From CAZEDL01 sp964585245 (GTDB lineage: Bacteria > Patescibacteriota > Patescibacteriia > Magasanikbacterales > GWA2-37-8): DNA of 42,570 nucleotides. The notes beneath the pieces were generated by a model. That model worked only from the letters and a program-made list of their open reading frames with translations, made no database searches and was not told where the DNA came from. The stretch's first letter is position 1. Every line of letters begins with the position of its first letter. The position numbers and the translations under genes were made by a program. The stretch lies in NCBI GenBank assembly GCA_964585245.1, contig CAZPCV010000005.1, positions 1 through 42,570 on the forward strand, given 5' to 3'. Below, piece by piece: positions 1-7,545 of the stretch.

Positions 1-59
1 AAAGATCACGCCGCCGTTGGTACAAACGTGGGGGCTACTTGGGCCGCCAGCGGGGCGGC

Positions 60-180
60 TTACACCGAGTCCGGATTTCCTTTAAAATACTCTACCAAAC
101 GGAAAACGTCAATTGGTTTGGGGTTGCCCACGACCAAATCGTACGGTGGTTTCCACGAAAAAACGTACTGGCGGTTGTGT
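60..180 (-). pseudogene. 3' fragment of a serine recombinase gene (inverted copy)
   Basis: Read on the minus strand, this stretch encodes the same C-terminal peptide as the intact recombinase downstream (QYVFSWKPPYDLVVGNPKP), in the same frame. It then continues with a different tail, VEYFKGNPDSV, before a TAA stop at 60-62. The nucleotide identity to 1608-1696 is perfect over 92-180. No start codon or upstream part of the gene is present, so on its own it is a remnant. It would become the end of a full gene if the segment between the repeats were inverted. A GC-rich hairpin (GCCGCC/GGCGGC, about 43-58) lies just past the stop. Confidence 0.7.
92..180 (+). repeat. Left arm of 89-bp perfect inverted repeat
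   Basis: Positions 92-180 are the exact reverse complement of 1608-1696. Identity stops abruptly at 181 and at 91. A small hairpin (CGCCCT-GCGA-AGGGCG, 181-196) starts directly at the inner border. Confidence 0.95.
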
Positions 181-237
181 CGCCCTGCGAAGGGCGGGGA
201 AAAGAAAATTTTATCCAATTTTTTAACCAATTTGTAT

Positions 238-1905
238 ATGCGTTACGTCTTGTACGCCCGTAAATCTACCGAAGAAGATGATCGCCAAATATTAAGTATT
301 GAAGCACAGCTCCACGAGCTGTGTGAATTCGCGGTGAAAGAAAAACTAGCCATTGTCGCCTCGTTTCACGAGGCCAAAACTGCCAAAGAGCCCGGCCGAA
401 CCGTGTTCGGCGAAATGGTGTCATTTCTCGAATGTGGTAAGGCGGACGGTATCATCTCATGGGCTCCAGATAGATTGGCCCGCAATAGTGTCGATGGTGG
501 AAAAATTATTCACTTAATGGATCGAGGAATAATAAAATCTCTGAAATTTCCAACTTTTTGGTGCGAGCCGACGCCACAAGGACTGTTCATGCTCCAAATA
601 GCGTTTGGACAGAGCAAGTATTATGTCGACAATCTCCGAGAAAACGTCAAACGCGGCTTGCGTCAAAAAATTCGTAATGGCGTATGGCCGAGCAAAGCGC
701 CGGTTGGCTATCTTAATAATACAAAAACACGTGGAATAGATGTCGATCCAATCAAAGGCATCCTGGTTAGAAAAGCGTTTGGATTATATGCCACCGGCGC
801 TTTTACAGTAACCTCAATCACTACATGGTGCCACGAAAATAATCTGCTTAGCCGATCAAACAAGCGCATTCAGTTGAGCAAAGTCTATGCTATGTTGCAG
901 AATCCGTTTTACCTCGGCCTCATGAAATACAACGGCGAATTTTTTGAAGGAAAACATGAACCGTTGATTTCTAAAAAACTATTCGACAAAACGCAGACCG
1001 TCTTAAAGGAGAAAGGCAAGCCGCGTCTACATAAAAAACGTCATTTTAGTTTTCTCGGCCTTATGAAATGCACTTGTGGCGCGGCGGTGACGGCCGAATA
1101 CAAGAAAAAGAAGAGTGGGCGAGAATACGTTTACTATCGCTGTACCCGAAAGAAAGGCGTATGCGATGAGTTATTTTTGAGAGATATTTTGTTTTTCGAG
1201 CAGGTACGAGAAAATTTGAAAAAAATATCCTTGCCTAATTCTGATTTAGAAAACGTTTTGATGAAACTAGAGGTAGAATATAGTAAAGACGAGATCTCAT
1301 ATCAGGCAGCGATTGAAAAAATTAGGGCAGAGTTGGTGGCTGCTGAGACTGTGCTCGAAAAACTTCTAGACGCATTTCTTTCGGGCGTGTTATCCACAGA
1401 GGAATATACTAGCCGAAAACAAAAAATTCTCACCCAAAAGGTGGAATTACAGGAACGAATCAAGGAAATTTCAGATCGAGGCAACAGTTGGCTCGCACCC
1501 GCCAGAGATTTTATTATTTCCCTCAACCAAGCCAATAAATTACTTAAAACCAATAACCACGAAGAAATGACACTATTTCTTAAAAATATCGGCTCGCACC
1601 ACCGGTTACACAACCGCCAGTACGTTTTTTCGTGGAAACCACCGTACGATTTGGTCGTGGGCAACCCCAAACCAATTGACGTTTTCCGTTTGGTAGCCCG
1701 TACGGGAATCGCACCAACGAACCAGGTAGTTGTAATTTCTTCTCAACCTAGCAAATTTACTCTCAACTCAGCAAAATTATTGTTTCTCATTCGTTATCAA
1801 TCGTCATCATCCATACTCTTCTTTCATCACTTTTTGGACACAGGGTGGACACAAACTTTTAAGATGTCCAACGGCAACACAGAGAAAGTGATGGAAGGAG
1901 TATAA
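238..1905 (+). CDS. Large serine recombinase (resolvase/invertase family)
   Basis: DNA site-specific recombinase of the large serine type. The N-terminal resolvase domain starts MRYVLYARKST, with the presumed nucleophile Ser10. The Recombinase domain follows at about residues 150-260. A zinc beta-ribbon has Cys278, Cys280, Cys302 and Cys309. A coiled-coil region lies at about 330-430. The start at 238 was chosen because the conserved YARKS block begins there; upstream in-frame codons come from the inverted repeat and are not family-like. The family-like C-terminus ends around PYDLV. Residues after about 486 read through tRNA-derived and element-derived DNA, because an integrative element is inserted at 1693. 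Before that insertion the gene would have ended RLVARTGIAPVFSP-stop inside the tRNA-Glu gene on the other strand. No clear Shine-Dalgarno is visible. Family assignment is firm; substrate sites are unknown. Confidence 0.88.
   Translation: MRYVLYARKSTEEDDRQILSIEAQLHELCEFAVKEKLAIVASFHEAKTAKEPGRTVFGEMVSFLECGKADGIISWAPDRLARNSVDGGKIIHLMDRGIIKSLKFPTFWCEPTPQGLFMLQIAFGQSKYYVDNLRENVKRGLRQKIRNGVWPSKAPVGYLNNTKTRGIDVDPIKGILVRKAFGLYATGAFTVTSITTWCHENNLLSRSNKRIQLSKVYAMLQNPFYLGLMKYNGEFFEGKHEPLISKKLFDKTQTVLKEKGKPRLHKKRHFSFLGLMKCTCGAAVTAEYKKKKSGREYVYYRCTRKKGVCDELFLRDILFFEQVRENLKKISLPNSDLENVLMKLEVEYSKDEISYQAAIEKIRAELVAAETVLEKLLDAFLSGVLSTEEYTSRKQKILTQKVELQERIKEISDRGNSWLAPARDFIISLNQANKLLKTNNHEEMTLFLKNIGSHHRLHNRQYVFSWKPPYDLVVGNPKPIDVFRLVARTGIAPTNQVVVISSQPSKFTLNSAKLLFLIRYQSSSSILFFHHFLDTGWTQTFKMSNGNTEKVMEGV
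1608..1696 (-). repeat. Right arm of 89-bp perfect inverted repeat
   Basis: It lies inside the 3' part of the serine recombinase gene and is an exact inverted match to 92-180. Its outer end (GTAG, 1693-1696) is shared with the first bases of the tRNA-derived attachment repeat. Confidence 0.95.
1693..1715 (+). repeat. attL: tRNA-Glu 3'-end fragment
   Basis: 23 bp identical to 11593-11615. Read on the minus strand it is the T-arm/acceptor 3' half of tRNA-Glu. With the preceding bases at 1691-1692 it is followed by an encoded CCA, which the intact tRNA at the other end lacks. This marks it as the displaced original host 3' end. Confidence 0.85.
1832..1854 (+). repeat. Subterminal direct repeat, left copy (possible integrase arm site)
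   Basis: 23 bp identical to 11466-11488 and in the same orientation. It contains GGACAC twice, spaced by AGGGT. It lies about 117 bp inside the left attachment repeat, in DNA that does not look like real coding sequence. Confidence 0.7.
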
Positions 1906-1941
1906 ACATCTTTTTAGGAAAAAATCCTTTTAAGAATATTT

Positions 1942-2763
1942 TTATTTGAGCGACAATGATGCTGGTGCTCCGGATAATTTCTTTATTCTTAAAGCAATAT
2001 TTGTATGAACGCCCTCAGAAGTGGATTCAGCATTTGGTTCAGCATCAATTTCTAGGCCGCCCGGATATTTTCTCTTTAAAGCATCCAAATTTTTAAGAAG
2101 TTGACCAGCTAATCCCATTGACGATATAAAAGATAATTCATTTAACAAAATACCACCTTCGTTGAGCCAGCGATATTGACGATCCAACAATAAATGTAAA
2201 ACTTTCGGTGGGGTAGGTATTTTGCGTAATCCACCATACATTCTTTCTATTATTAAATCCGCTTTCTGGTCGCCAAGCCATTCTTGGATTGATGTGGCTC
2301 CTGCTTGAGAAAAAATATCAACTTCTTTAACTTCATGATGATTTTTTTCATCTCTTTCTCTTGAAGCCTCCTCCTCTTCTGCCGAGAGCATCTTAGTCCT
2401 CATATCAGTTAATACGGTGCCTAAGCTACGAGCAAAAAAATTTTTACTAAAACCAGCAAATAATTCAGATCCCGGACCCCCTAATTCTACCCCTACGGCT
2501 TTTCCTCGTCTTGGAGCTAGTTCGGCCTCAATATATGCTTTTAATTTTCCACCAAACTCTTTTGGCACAACTGAACGAAATGAACTTTCGATAGAGTGCG
2601 CTTTTAAATTTTCCTGAGCGGTGCCATCCTCCAATACTGAATCATAAACAGTCCATGGACCACTAATAGCCCCGTCCATCCTTTCATATTGACGCCATTC
2701 TTCTGTGGCCTTTTGTGAAGCATCCCTAAATCTGCGGACCGCATTCATTGTTTCTCTTGACAT
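1942..2763 (-). CDS. Rossmann-fold methyltransferase-like protein
   Basis: 273-aa protein with a class I SAM-methyltransferase-like pattern. A glycine-rich motif I (GVELGGPGS, residues 91-99) follows a short strand. An acidic residue closes the next strand (VLTDMR, Asp120). Then come EVDIF (147-151), a motif-IV-like strand ADLIIERMYGG (169-179), and a late strand after a turn, NEGGILLNEL (201-210). The segment 125-145 is highly charged and probably a loop. The substrate cannot be told. It is the last gene of the minus-strand cargo cluster of the integrative element, 24 bp after the DUF5655 gene, so it may belong to the same transcript. It could also be a catalytically dead homologue; no NPPY/DPPY-type motif for DNA amino-methylation is seen. 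Confidence 0.55.
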   Translation of the reverse strand: MSRETMNAVRRFRDASQKATEEWRQYERMDGAISGPWTVYDSVLEDGTAQENLKAHSIESSFRSVVPKEFGGKLKAYIEAELAPRRGKAVGVELGGPGSELFAGFSKNFFARSLGTVLTDMRTKMLSAEEEEASRERDEKNHHEVKEVDIFSQAGATSIQEWLGDQKADLIIERMYGGLRKIPTPPKVLHLLLDRQYRWLNEGGILLNELSFISSMGLAGQLLKNLDALKRKYPGGLEIDAEPNAESTSEGVHTNIALRIKKLSGAPASLSLK

Positions 2764-2787
2764 AGTAGTTAAAAATAAAACAAAAAA

Positions 2788-3693
2788 TTATTTATTAAAC
2801 TCATAACTTTGTCGAACAAGTTCAAAAACTGGTTCTAAATGACTTTTGGCAGTTATTTTCACCTCATAATCCCCATTCCCCCAATGACCAATTTTAGAAA
2901 TATCCCTAGTCAACCGTAACGGATCGTTTAATTTACCTTTTGGCACGTTCAAAAAAAGTTTAAGGTCATTACTGCGAATTTGCACATCGACAAAATTGGT
3001 TGCCAATTTGTAAGCCATATACAATTTTTTAGGCTCTTCTACAACTTCCGCATCAAGGCCGGTAATCCATTCTCGCATCACAAAAAACAGCTTCTTAATC
3101 TCTTCTTTCTTCCCTTGCAAAAGTCCGTCAATACTATATTCTTTTTGCAATTTTTCGCTAACAATCTTTTCTTTTTTAGAATTTTTATATATTTCACTCG
3201 CGCTTACTTTTATATTGTCATGTTTCTCGTGTTCCAGCTGAAGCAGTCCACCGTCATACAAGCCATATTTTAGCAATTCAATTTTTATCGGCAATATTTC
3301 CACGGTATCAATATCAAATTTATTATAGCTTTCGGCGATGCAGATAACCCGTGGCGACGACCAGTCAATACTTAATTTGACATTTTTGTTTTGACACAGC
3401 ATTTCAAAATCGGCTTTGTGGTCTAAAAGCCAGCGTAAATATGACAAGCCTTGATTGATAACATTGTCGTTTTGACCTTTTTTGTACTCGATAATGCATG
3501 GCGAACCATTTTTATCTACGCCCAAGGTGTCGATTCTGCCACCTGCTGAGGTACTATATTCATGTGCCAAAAAATATATACCAAGCAACTCTTCAAGATT
3601 TGCCTCAAATAAAGAATGGATTTGCCGTTCTTTGGCTACTTTGGCGGGTAGAATTTTGTTGGCTTTTTGGCTAGTGATTTTGAAGAGGGGCAT
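2788..3693 (-). CDS. PD-(D/E)XK nuclease-like protein with C-terminal DUF5655 domain
   Basis: 301 aa from the chosen start, which reads MPLFKITSQKANK as in related proteins. It lies one base after the hsdS stop (TGATATG), so translation is probably coupled. An N-terminal nuclease-like core shows GRIDTLG (Asp55) and IIEYKKG (Glu69, Lys71), the D...ExK pattern of the PD-(D/E)XK fold. The C-terminal third (about 200-300) matches the DUF5655 pattern: EEPKKLYMAYKLATNFVDV and later ISKIGHWGNGDYEV. Such proteins are often found near restriction-modification genes, but I know no assigned reaction. Here it takes the position where an HsdR would be expected. Whether it cuts DNA or is an accessory is inference. 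Confidence 0.75.
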   Translation of the reverse strand: MPLFKITSQKANKILPAKVAKERQIHSLFEANLEELLGIYFLAHEYSTSAGGRIDTLGVDKNGSPCIIEYKKGQNDNVINQGLSYLRWLLDHKADFEMLCQNKNVKLSIDWSSPRVICIAESYNKFDIDTVEILPIKIELLKYGLYDGGLLQLEHEKHDNIKVSASEIYKNSKKEKIVSEKLQKEYSIDGLLQGKKEEIKKLFFVMREWITGLDAEVVEEPKKLYMAYKLATNFVDVQIRSNDLKLFLNVPKGKLNDPLRLTRDISKIGHWGNGDYEVKITAKSHLEPVFELVRQSYEFNK

Positions 3694-3694
3694 A

Positions 3695-5092
3695 TCACGC
3701 AATCGCCTTTTCGATAATGTCATCTATTTTATTTCTTTCTGCTTCTATTTGTTTTTTAATTTCTTCTTGAGCGTCAAGTTCGGCTTTTATTTCGTCAACG
3801 ATTTTTTGTTGATTTTCTAAAGACACATTAATTATTGGAAGTGTTTTATACTCTTCTGCATTTATATTTGGCTGTCCCATTATCCTAACTACAGTATTTT
3901 TCCAGACTTCAAAGACAAGTGATTTTGAATAGTAGAATAAAAACAAAGGATAAATTTTTTTGGTATTTAAAACAAACTTAATAAAATAACCAGCGAAAAT
4001 TGATGCGCTATGAATTTCCGAATTATACAAAAAACTTTTTCCAACAGTATTGCCACTTCTAGCAAATAAAAAATCATTATTTTTTAACAGATACTTTTTT
4101 TCTACTTTTTCTGCTGTCTTGGTATTTTCATCTAATAAATTTCCAAAATCATCAACGTCCGTTATTCTGACATATCTTACATCACCATCAACAAAGTCTT
4201 TTGCAGACTCATTTGCTCCATATTGAGGCTCTTCTATAAGCAATTTTTTAAAACAGATAAATTCATTTTTTCCTTTAGCCTCATTTAAAAAATTAGAATA
4301 TAGAGAATTTTTAACACTAAACCTTAAATCATTTTGTTTACCAAAGCTATTAAAAGAAATTTCAAAAAATCTATTTTTCTTCAACTCTTCGAATTTATCT
4401 AAGTCAAACCCAAACTCTCGAGCAAAAACCCTATTTATCACTTCTTGCTGTGGTTTTATACTATTTCTTAATTCTTTAATTTTCTGCTCAATTGGTTCAA
4501 TTTTAGCGACGATTTGATCTTGGGTTGGTTTGGGAATGATGGGAATTTTTATTTTTTTAAGATGATCAAAGTTTAAACCTGGTTGAGCTTTCTTTTTGTA
4601 TGCCAAATCTTTAATTTGTGATTGAAACAACTTTGTAGTGGTAAAATAGTATAAAAATTTTTGAGAAACACTATTGTTTGCTCTTAAAATATAAACATGC
4701 TCATTTACCATCACCTCTTTTACAGGAAAAATTTTAAAATCAACAAAACATGTTTTACCCGTTAACGCTCCGTCTTTACAGATTAAAATATCCGAATTTT
4801 TTACTTTTCCTCTATCAGTCTTGTCATAAAATTCTTTTGAAACATAGGGAATCTTTGACAGATCAACCGACCCGTCGACATTTATTTGTTCACCCCCAAG
4901 ACTAATCGCTTCACCTTCATCTTGGTCGTTGATTCCACCTTTTGGCCTACTTCCCGACTCACAAACAGAGATAAATCTGCTCAATTTATCGTAGTTATAA
5001 TTAATTTTTGGTAGTACAAACGGAAACCAAAGCCGAAGATTTTCGTTTTTAGACAATTCGTAGCAATCAATCATAAAAACCTTTAATCCCAT
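3695..5092 (-). CDS. hsdS: Type I-like restriction-modification specificity subunit (HsdS)
   Basis: 465 aa, the usual length for an HsdS with two target-recognition domains. Each half has a variable DNA-recognition domain followed by a conserved helix. The first half ends in PIIPKPTQDQIVAKIEPIEQ, typical of the TRD-to-spacer junction. The second half ends in INVSLENQQKIVDEIKAELD plus a C-terminal coiled coil. The TRDs contain the usual GxxPKGG-like and YVRITDVDDFG segments. The subunit would direct the partner methylase (and fused nuclease) to a bipartite DNA site. The start overlaps the end of the methylase gene by 10 bases and the stop lies one base before the DUF5655 gene, so the three genes form one operon. 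Confidence 0.88.
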   Translation of the reverse strand: MGLKVFMIDCYELSKNENLRLWFPFVLPKINYNYDKLSRFISVCESGSRPKGGINDQDEGEAISLGGEQINVDGSVDLSKIPYVSKEFYDKTDRGKVKNSDILICKDGALTGKTCFVDFKIFPVKEVMVNEHVYILRANNSVSQKFLYYFTTTKLFQSQIKDLAYKKKAQPGLNFDHLKKIKIPIIPKPTQDQIVAKIEPIEQKIKELRNSIKPQQEVINRVFAREFGFDLDKFEELKKNRFFEISFNSFGKQNDLRFSVKNSLYSNFLNEAKGKNEFICFKKLLIEEPQYGANESAKDFVDGDVRYVRITDVDDFGNLLDENTKTAEKVEKKYLLKNNDFLFARSGNTVGKSFLYNSEIHSASIFAGYFIKFVLNTKKIYPLFLFYYSKSLVFEVWKNTVVRIMGQPNINAEEYKTLPIINVSLENQQKIVDEIKAELDAQEEIKKQIEAERNKIDDIIEKAIA

Positions 5093-7455
5093 ATCACTTC
5101 TCTCAAATAATCTAAAGCTGTTTCTTTCTTTCCATCGTCTACCACCACCTCACCCTTTTCATTTGTTCGATACAATTCGTTTGGAGTCGCTTTTTCGCCT
5201 CGTTTGGTGCGTTTATAGCCTACATTTTCTACCTCGGCCATAAATACCTTGTAATTAAGTTCTTTCGCCACTTCACCAAACACCCACCACGTATTTACAA
5301 ATCCAAACACCTCTCTCGTGTCGTTGTCATATTTACACAGTTCATCGATTTCATCGGCATACTTAGCAATCAATTCTTTGGCTGATAATTTTTTATCTTC
5401 TGATTCAATATAGTCTTTCAGTATTCTAGTCAAAATTTCTTGCTCCTCTTTTTCCGACAACCCTTTGATTGACGGTAATTTACTTCTGTCTTTTCCGTCT
5501 TTGTATACCGCTACCAAATTTTCGCATCTAGTTTTTAAATTGTTCCATTCGTTAGAATATTTATTCCAAAGCGTATTCCATTCATCAATTTCTTTTTTAG
5601 TTTTCTTTTGAGCAAACAACAGGCTGGTTTTGGTGCTGGTAAACGGCTCAAACGCCACTTGTGGCAAGCTTACCACCGCTTTTACCTTAAAATATTTGTA
5701 GATAAAAAGGCGGATATATTTGTTTTCCGTAGTATCAAACACGCTTTCAGGCAACACTACCCCAAACCGACCGTTTGGTTTAAGCAACTGATACCAGCGT
5801 TCTACAAACAAGTTTTCCGAATTTTTCTTGTCTCCAAAAATAAACTCATTTTTTACGTTCTTTTTCGTGTCGTTGTCCAAATCCACGCTAAACGGCGGGT
5901 TTGTGATTATCACGTCAAATTGGGCGTTTACGTCTTTATCAAAATACACTTTATCTTCTTGATACTGCTTCAAAAAATTCGGTGCCGTGTCTTTGTCGTA
6001 GTACTTAAACGGTAAAAGGCCGTCTTTTACAAAGATATTCGTGGAACCGTCGCCATGCAAAATCATGTTTACCTTGGTGGCCGTACCCAAATTAAAGTTT
6101 ATTTCTACCCCGTAAATATAATCTTTTGCCCATTTATTTTCCCGATGGTCGGGCATAAACCACTGATTATATTTGTCTTCCACATCTCTGGTTTCGTGGA
6201 GTTTATCTTTAAACCGACGTTTTAGGTTGTCGGTAACAAATTTCATGTATTCAATAAGAAACGTACCGCTACCTGCGCTCGGATCGATTAAATAGGGAAT
6301 TTCCAAATCTCTGTTTACTCGTTCAATAGCGAGTTTATCCAGTTGTAAGCCCCACAAAAGGAATTTGACGATATTGATATGAGTGAAAAACTGCCCCTTA
6401 GTTTGTTTAAAACCTTCCCGAATAATACCTTCAAAAAAATCTCCCAAAATATCCTTGCCATTAAAGCTGTTCTTGCCATCAACAAAACTAAACCGCTCCA
6501 GTTCTGAAACGGTATATTTTAGCTTACTTAGGGAAAACTTATTTTCATCAACTACAAACGACTTTTTGAGCTTAGCCTCGTCAATAATATTAAGCCGCTG
6601 CTTTAAAGCACGGCGATACAACTCGTTGATTCTTTCAAAAAGCTGTTCATTGGTTTCAAAACTCTCTCCGTCTTTAAATGCCAAAATCTGAAAATCGTAT
6701 TTTTCTCCTCGTTTTTTTTCGCTCTCATCTTGGATTTTTGCCAAAATAATATTAACCAGCGAAGAAAACACATCATTGTCATCCGTACCACCTCCACCCC
6801 AAAGCACATTGTGCAAGCTCTTTCTTAAACCGTCTAATTGATCGTGCGAAAAGCTGGTGTCCAAATCTTTTACTCCATCTTTAACAAACGGCTCTTTTTG
6901 GGCTTTTCCGTATCGCTCGGGTAACTTATCGGCAAAATCTCGTACTTCTTTCCACGATTCAAACGAAGTAAATTTTTCGTAATCAATCAAAACACACTTG
7001 TCTTTAATTTCTTTCCCTACCAGCTCTACAGAATACAATACCAAATATTTTACCCCTTTCCCCTGCCCACGCTCTTGTGCTGCCAAATTAAAAAGTTGCT
7101 TTTCAATTATTTCGTCTTTGTCTTTTTCATAATCATCAGGACTTTTGAGCTCAATATACAAAAAGGCGTTTCCTTCATCATCTCGAACAATAACGTCAAT
7201 CCGTGGTTTATTTACTTTCGGCCTGCCAATATCATAGTTTTTCTCTAACTCAATATTCTCTAGATTATACCCTAATTCATTAACTAATTTAGCTAAAATA
7301 TATGCCCGCACCACTTCCTCATCACCCCGAAATTTATCAATTTTCCAGCCTTTTATTCTTTCTGAGTACTTCACCTTTTTATTCTCAAAATCGAACAATT
7401 CCACCACTTTTATTTTTTGCCTATCTAAATAGTCCTTAATTAGATCCTTATCCAT
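5083..7455 (-). CDS. HSDR_N nuclease / N6-adenine methylase fusion (HsdM-like, BcgI-like layout)
   Basis: 790 aa. Residues 1-160 form a restriction-type nuclease domain (HSDR_N-like) with Asp87 in KPRIDVIV and Glu102/Lys104 in YIELKSP, the PD-(D/E)XK triad. After a helical linker comes the HsdM core: GQFFTH (355-360), SAM motif I DPSAGSGTF (391-399), and catalytic NPPF (519-522), diagnostic of N6-adenine methylation. A helical C-terminus follows, with conserved ends such as GFVNTWWVFGEVAKELNYKV. Ordinary HsdM is about 500 aa and lacks the nuclease. A nuclease-methylase polypeptide with a separate S subunit and no translocase is the layout of Type IIB enzymes like BcgI. It is the first gene of the minus-strand operon. 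The activity class is inferred from domain order. Confidence 0.82.
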   Translation of the reverse strand: MDKDLIKDYLDRQKIKVVELFDFENKKVKYSERIKGWKIDKFRGDEEVVRAYILAKLVNELGYNLENIELEKNYDIGRPKVNKPRIDVIVRDDEGNAFLYIELKSPDDYEKDKDEIIEKQLFNLAAQERGQGKGVKYLVLYSVELVGKEIKDKCVLIDYEKFTSFESWKEVRDFADKLPERYGKAQKEPFVKDGVKDLDTSFSHDQLDGLRKSLHNVLWGGGGTDDNDVFSSLVNIILAKIQDESEKKRGEKYDFQILAFKDGESFETNEQLFERINELYRRALKQRLNIIDEAKLKKSFVVDENKFSLSKLKYTVSELERFSFVDGKNSFNGKDILGDFFEGIIREGFKQTKGQFFTHINIVKFLLWGLQLDKLAIERVNRDLEIPYLIDPSAGSGTFLIEYMKFVTDNLKRRFKDKLHETRDVEDKYNQWFMPDHRENKWAKDYIYGVEINFNLGTATKVNMILHGDGSTNIFVKDGLLPFKYYDKDTAPNFLKQYQEDKVYFDKDVNAQFDVIITNPPFSVDLDNDTKKNVKNEFIFGDKKNSENLFVERWYQLLKPNGRFGVVLPESVFDTTENKYIRLFIYKYFKVKAVVSLPQVAFEPFTSTKTSLLFAQKKTKKEIDEWNTLWNKYSNEWNNLKTRCENLVAVYKDGKDRSKLPSIKGLSEKEEQEILTRILKDYIESEDKKLSAKELIAKYADEIDELCKYDNDTREVFGFVNTWWVFGEVAKELNYKVFMAEVENVGYKRTKRGEKATPNELYRTNEKGEVVVDDGKKETALDYLREVIWD

Positions 7456-7545
7456 AATATTTCTTTAAAACTCCTTGATTTTAAGCAAATTTAATACTAA
7501 CATACTACCAGATAAACCCTACCACTTCAACCCAAACCCTCCCCC

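Noticed and set aside
28..237. N-terminal extension of the serine recombinase frame
   Set aside because: The 70 codons before 238 come from the inverted repeat and are not family-like; the conserved YARKS start begins at 238.
1302..1670. Minus-strand frame whose first residues equal those of the frame at 109-180
   Set aside because: The shared peptide is explained by the 89-bp inverted repeat; the rest is a shadow of the recombinase.
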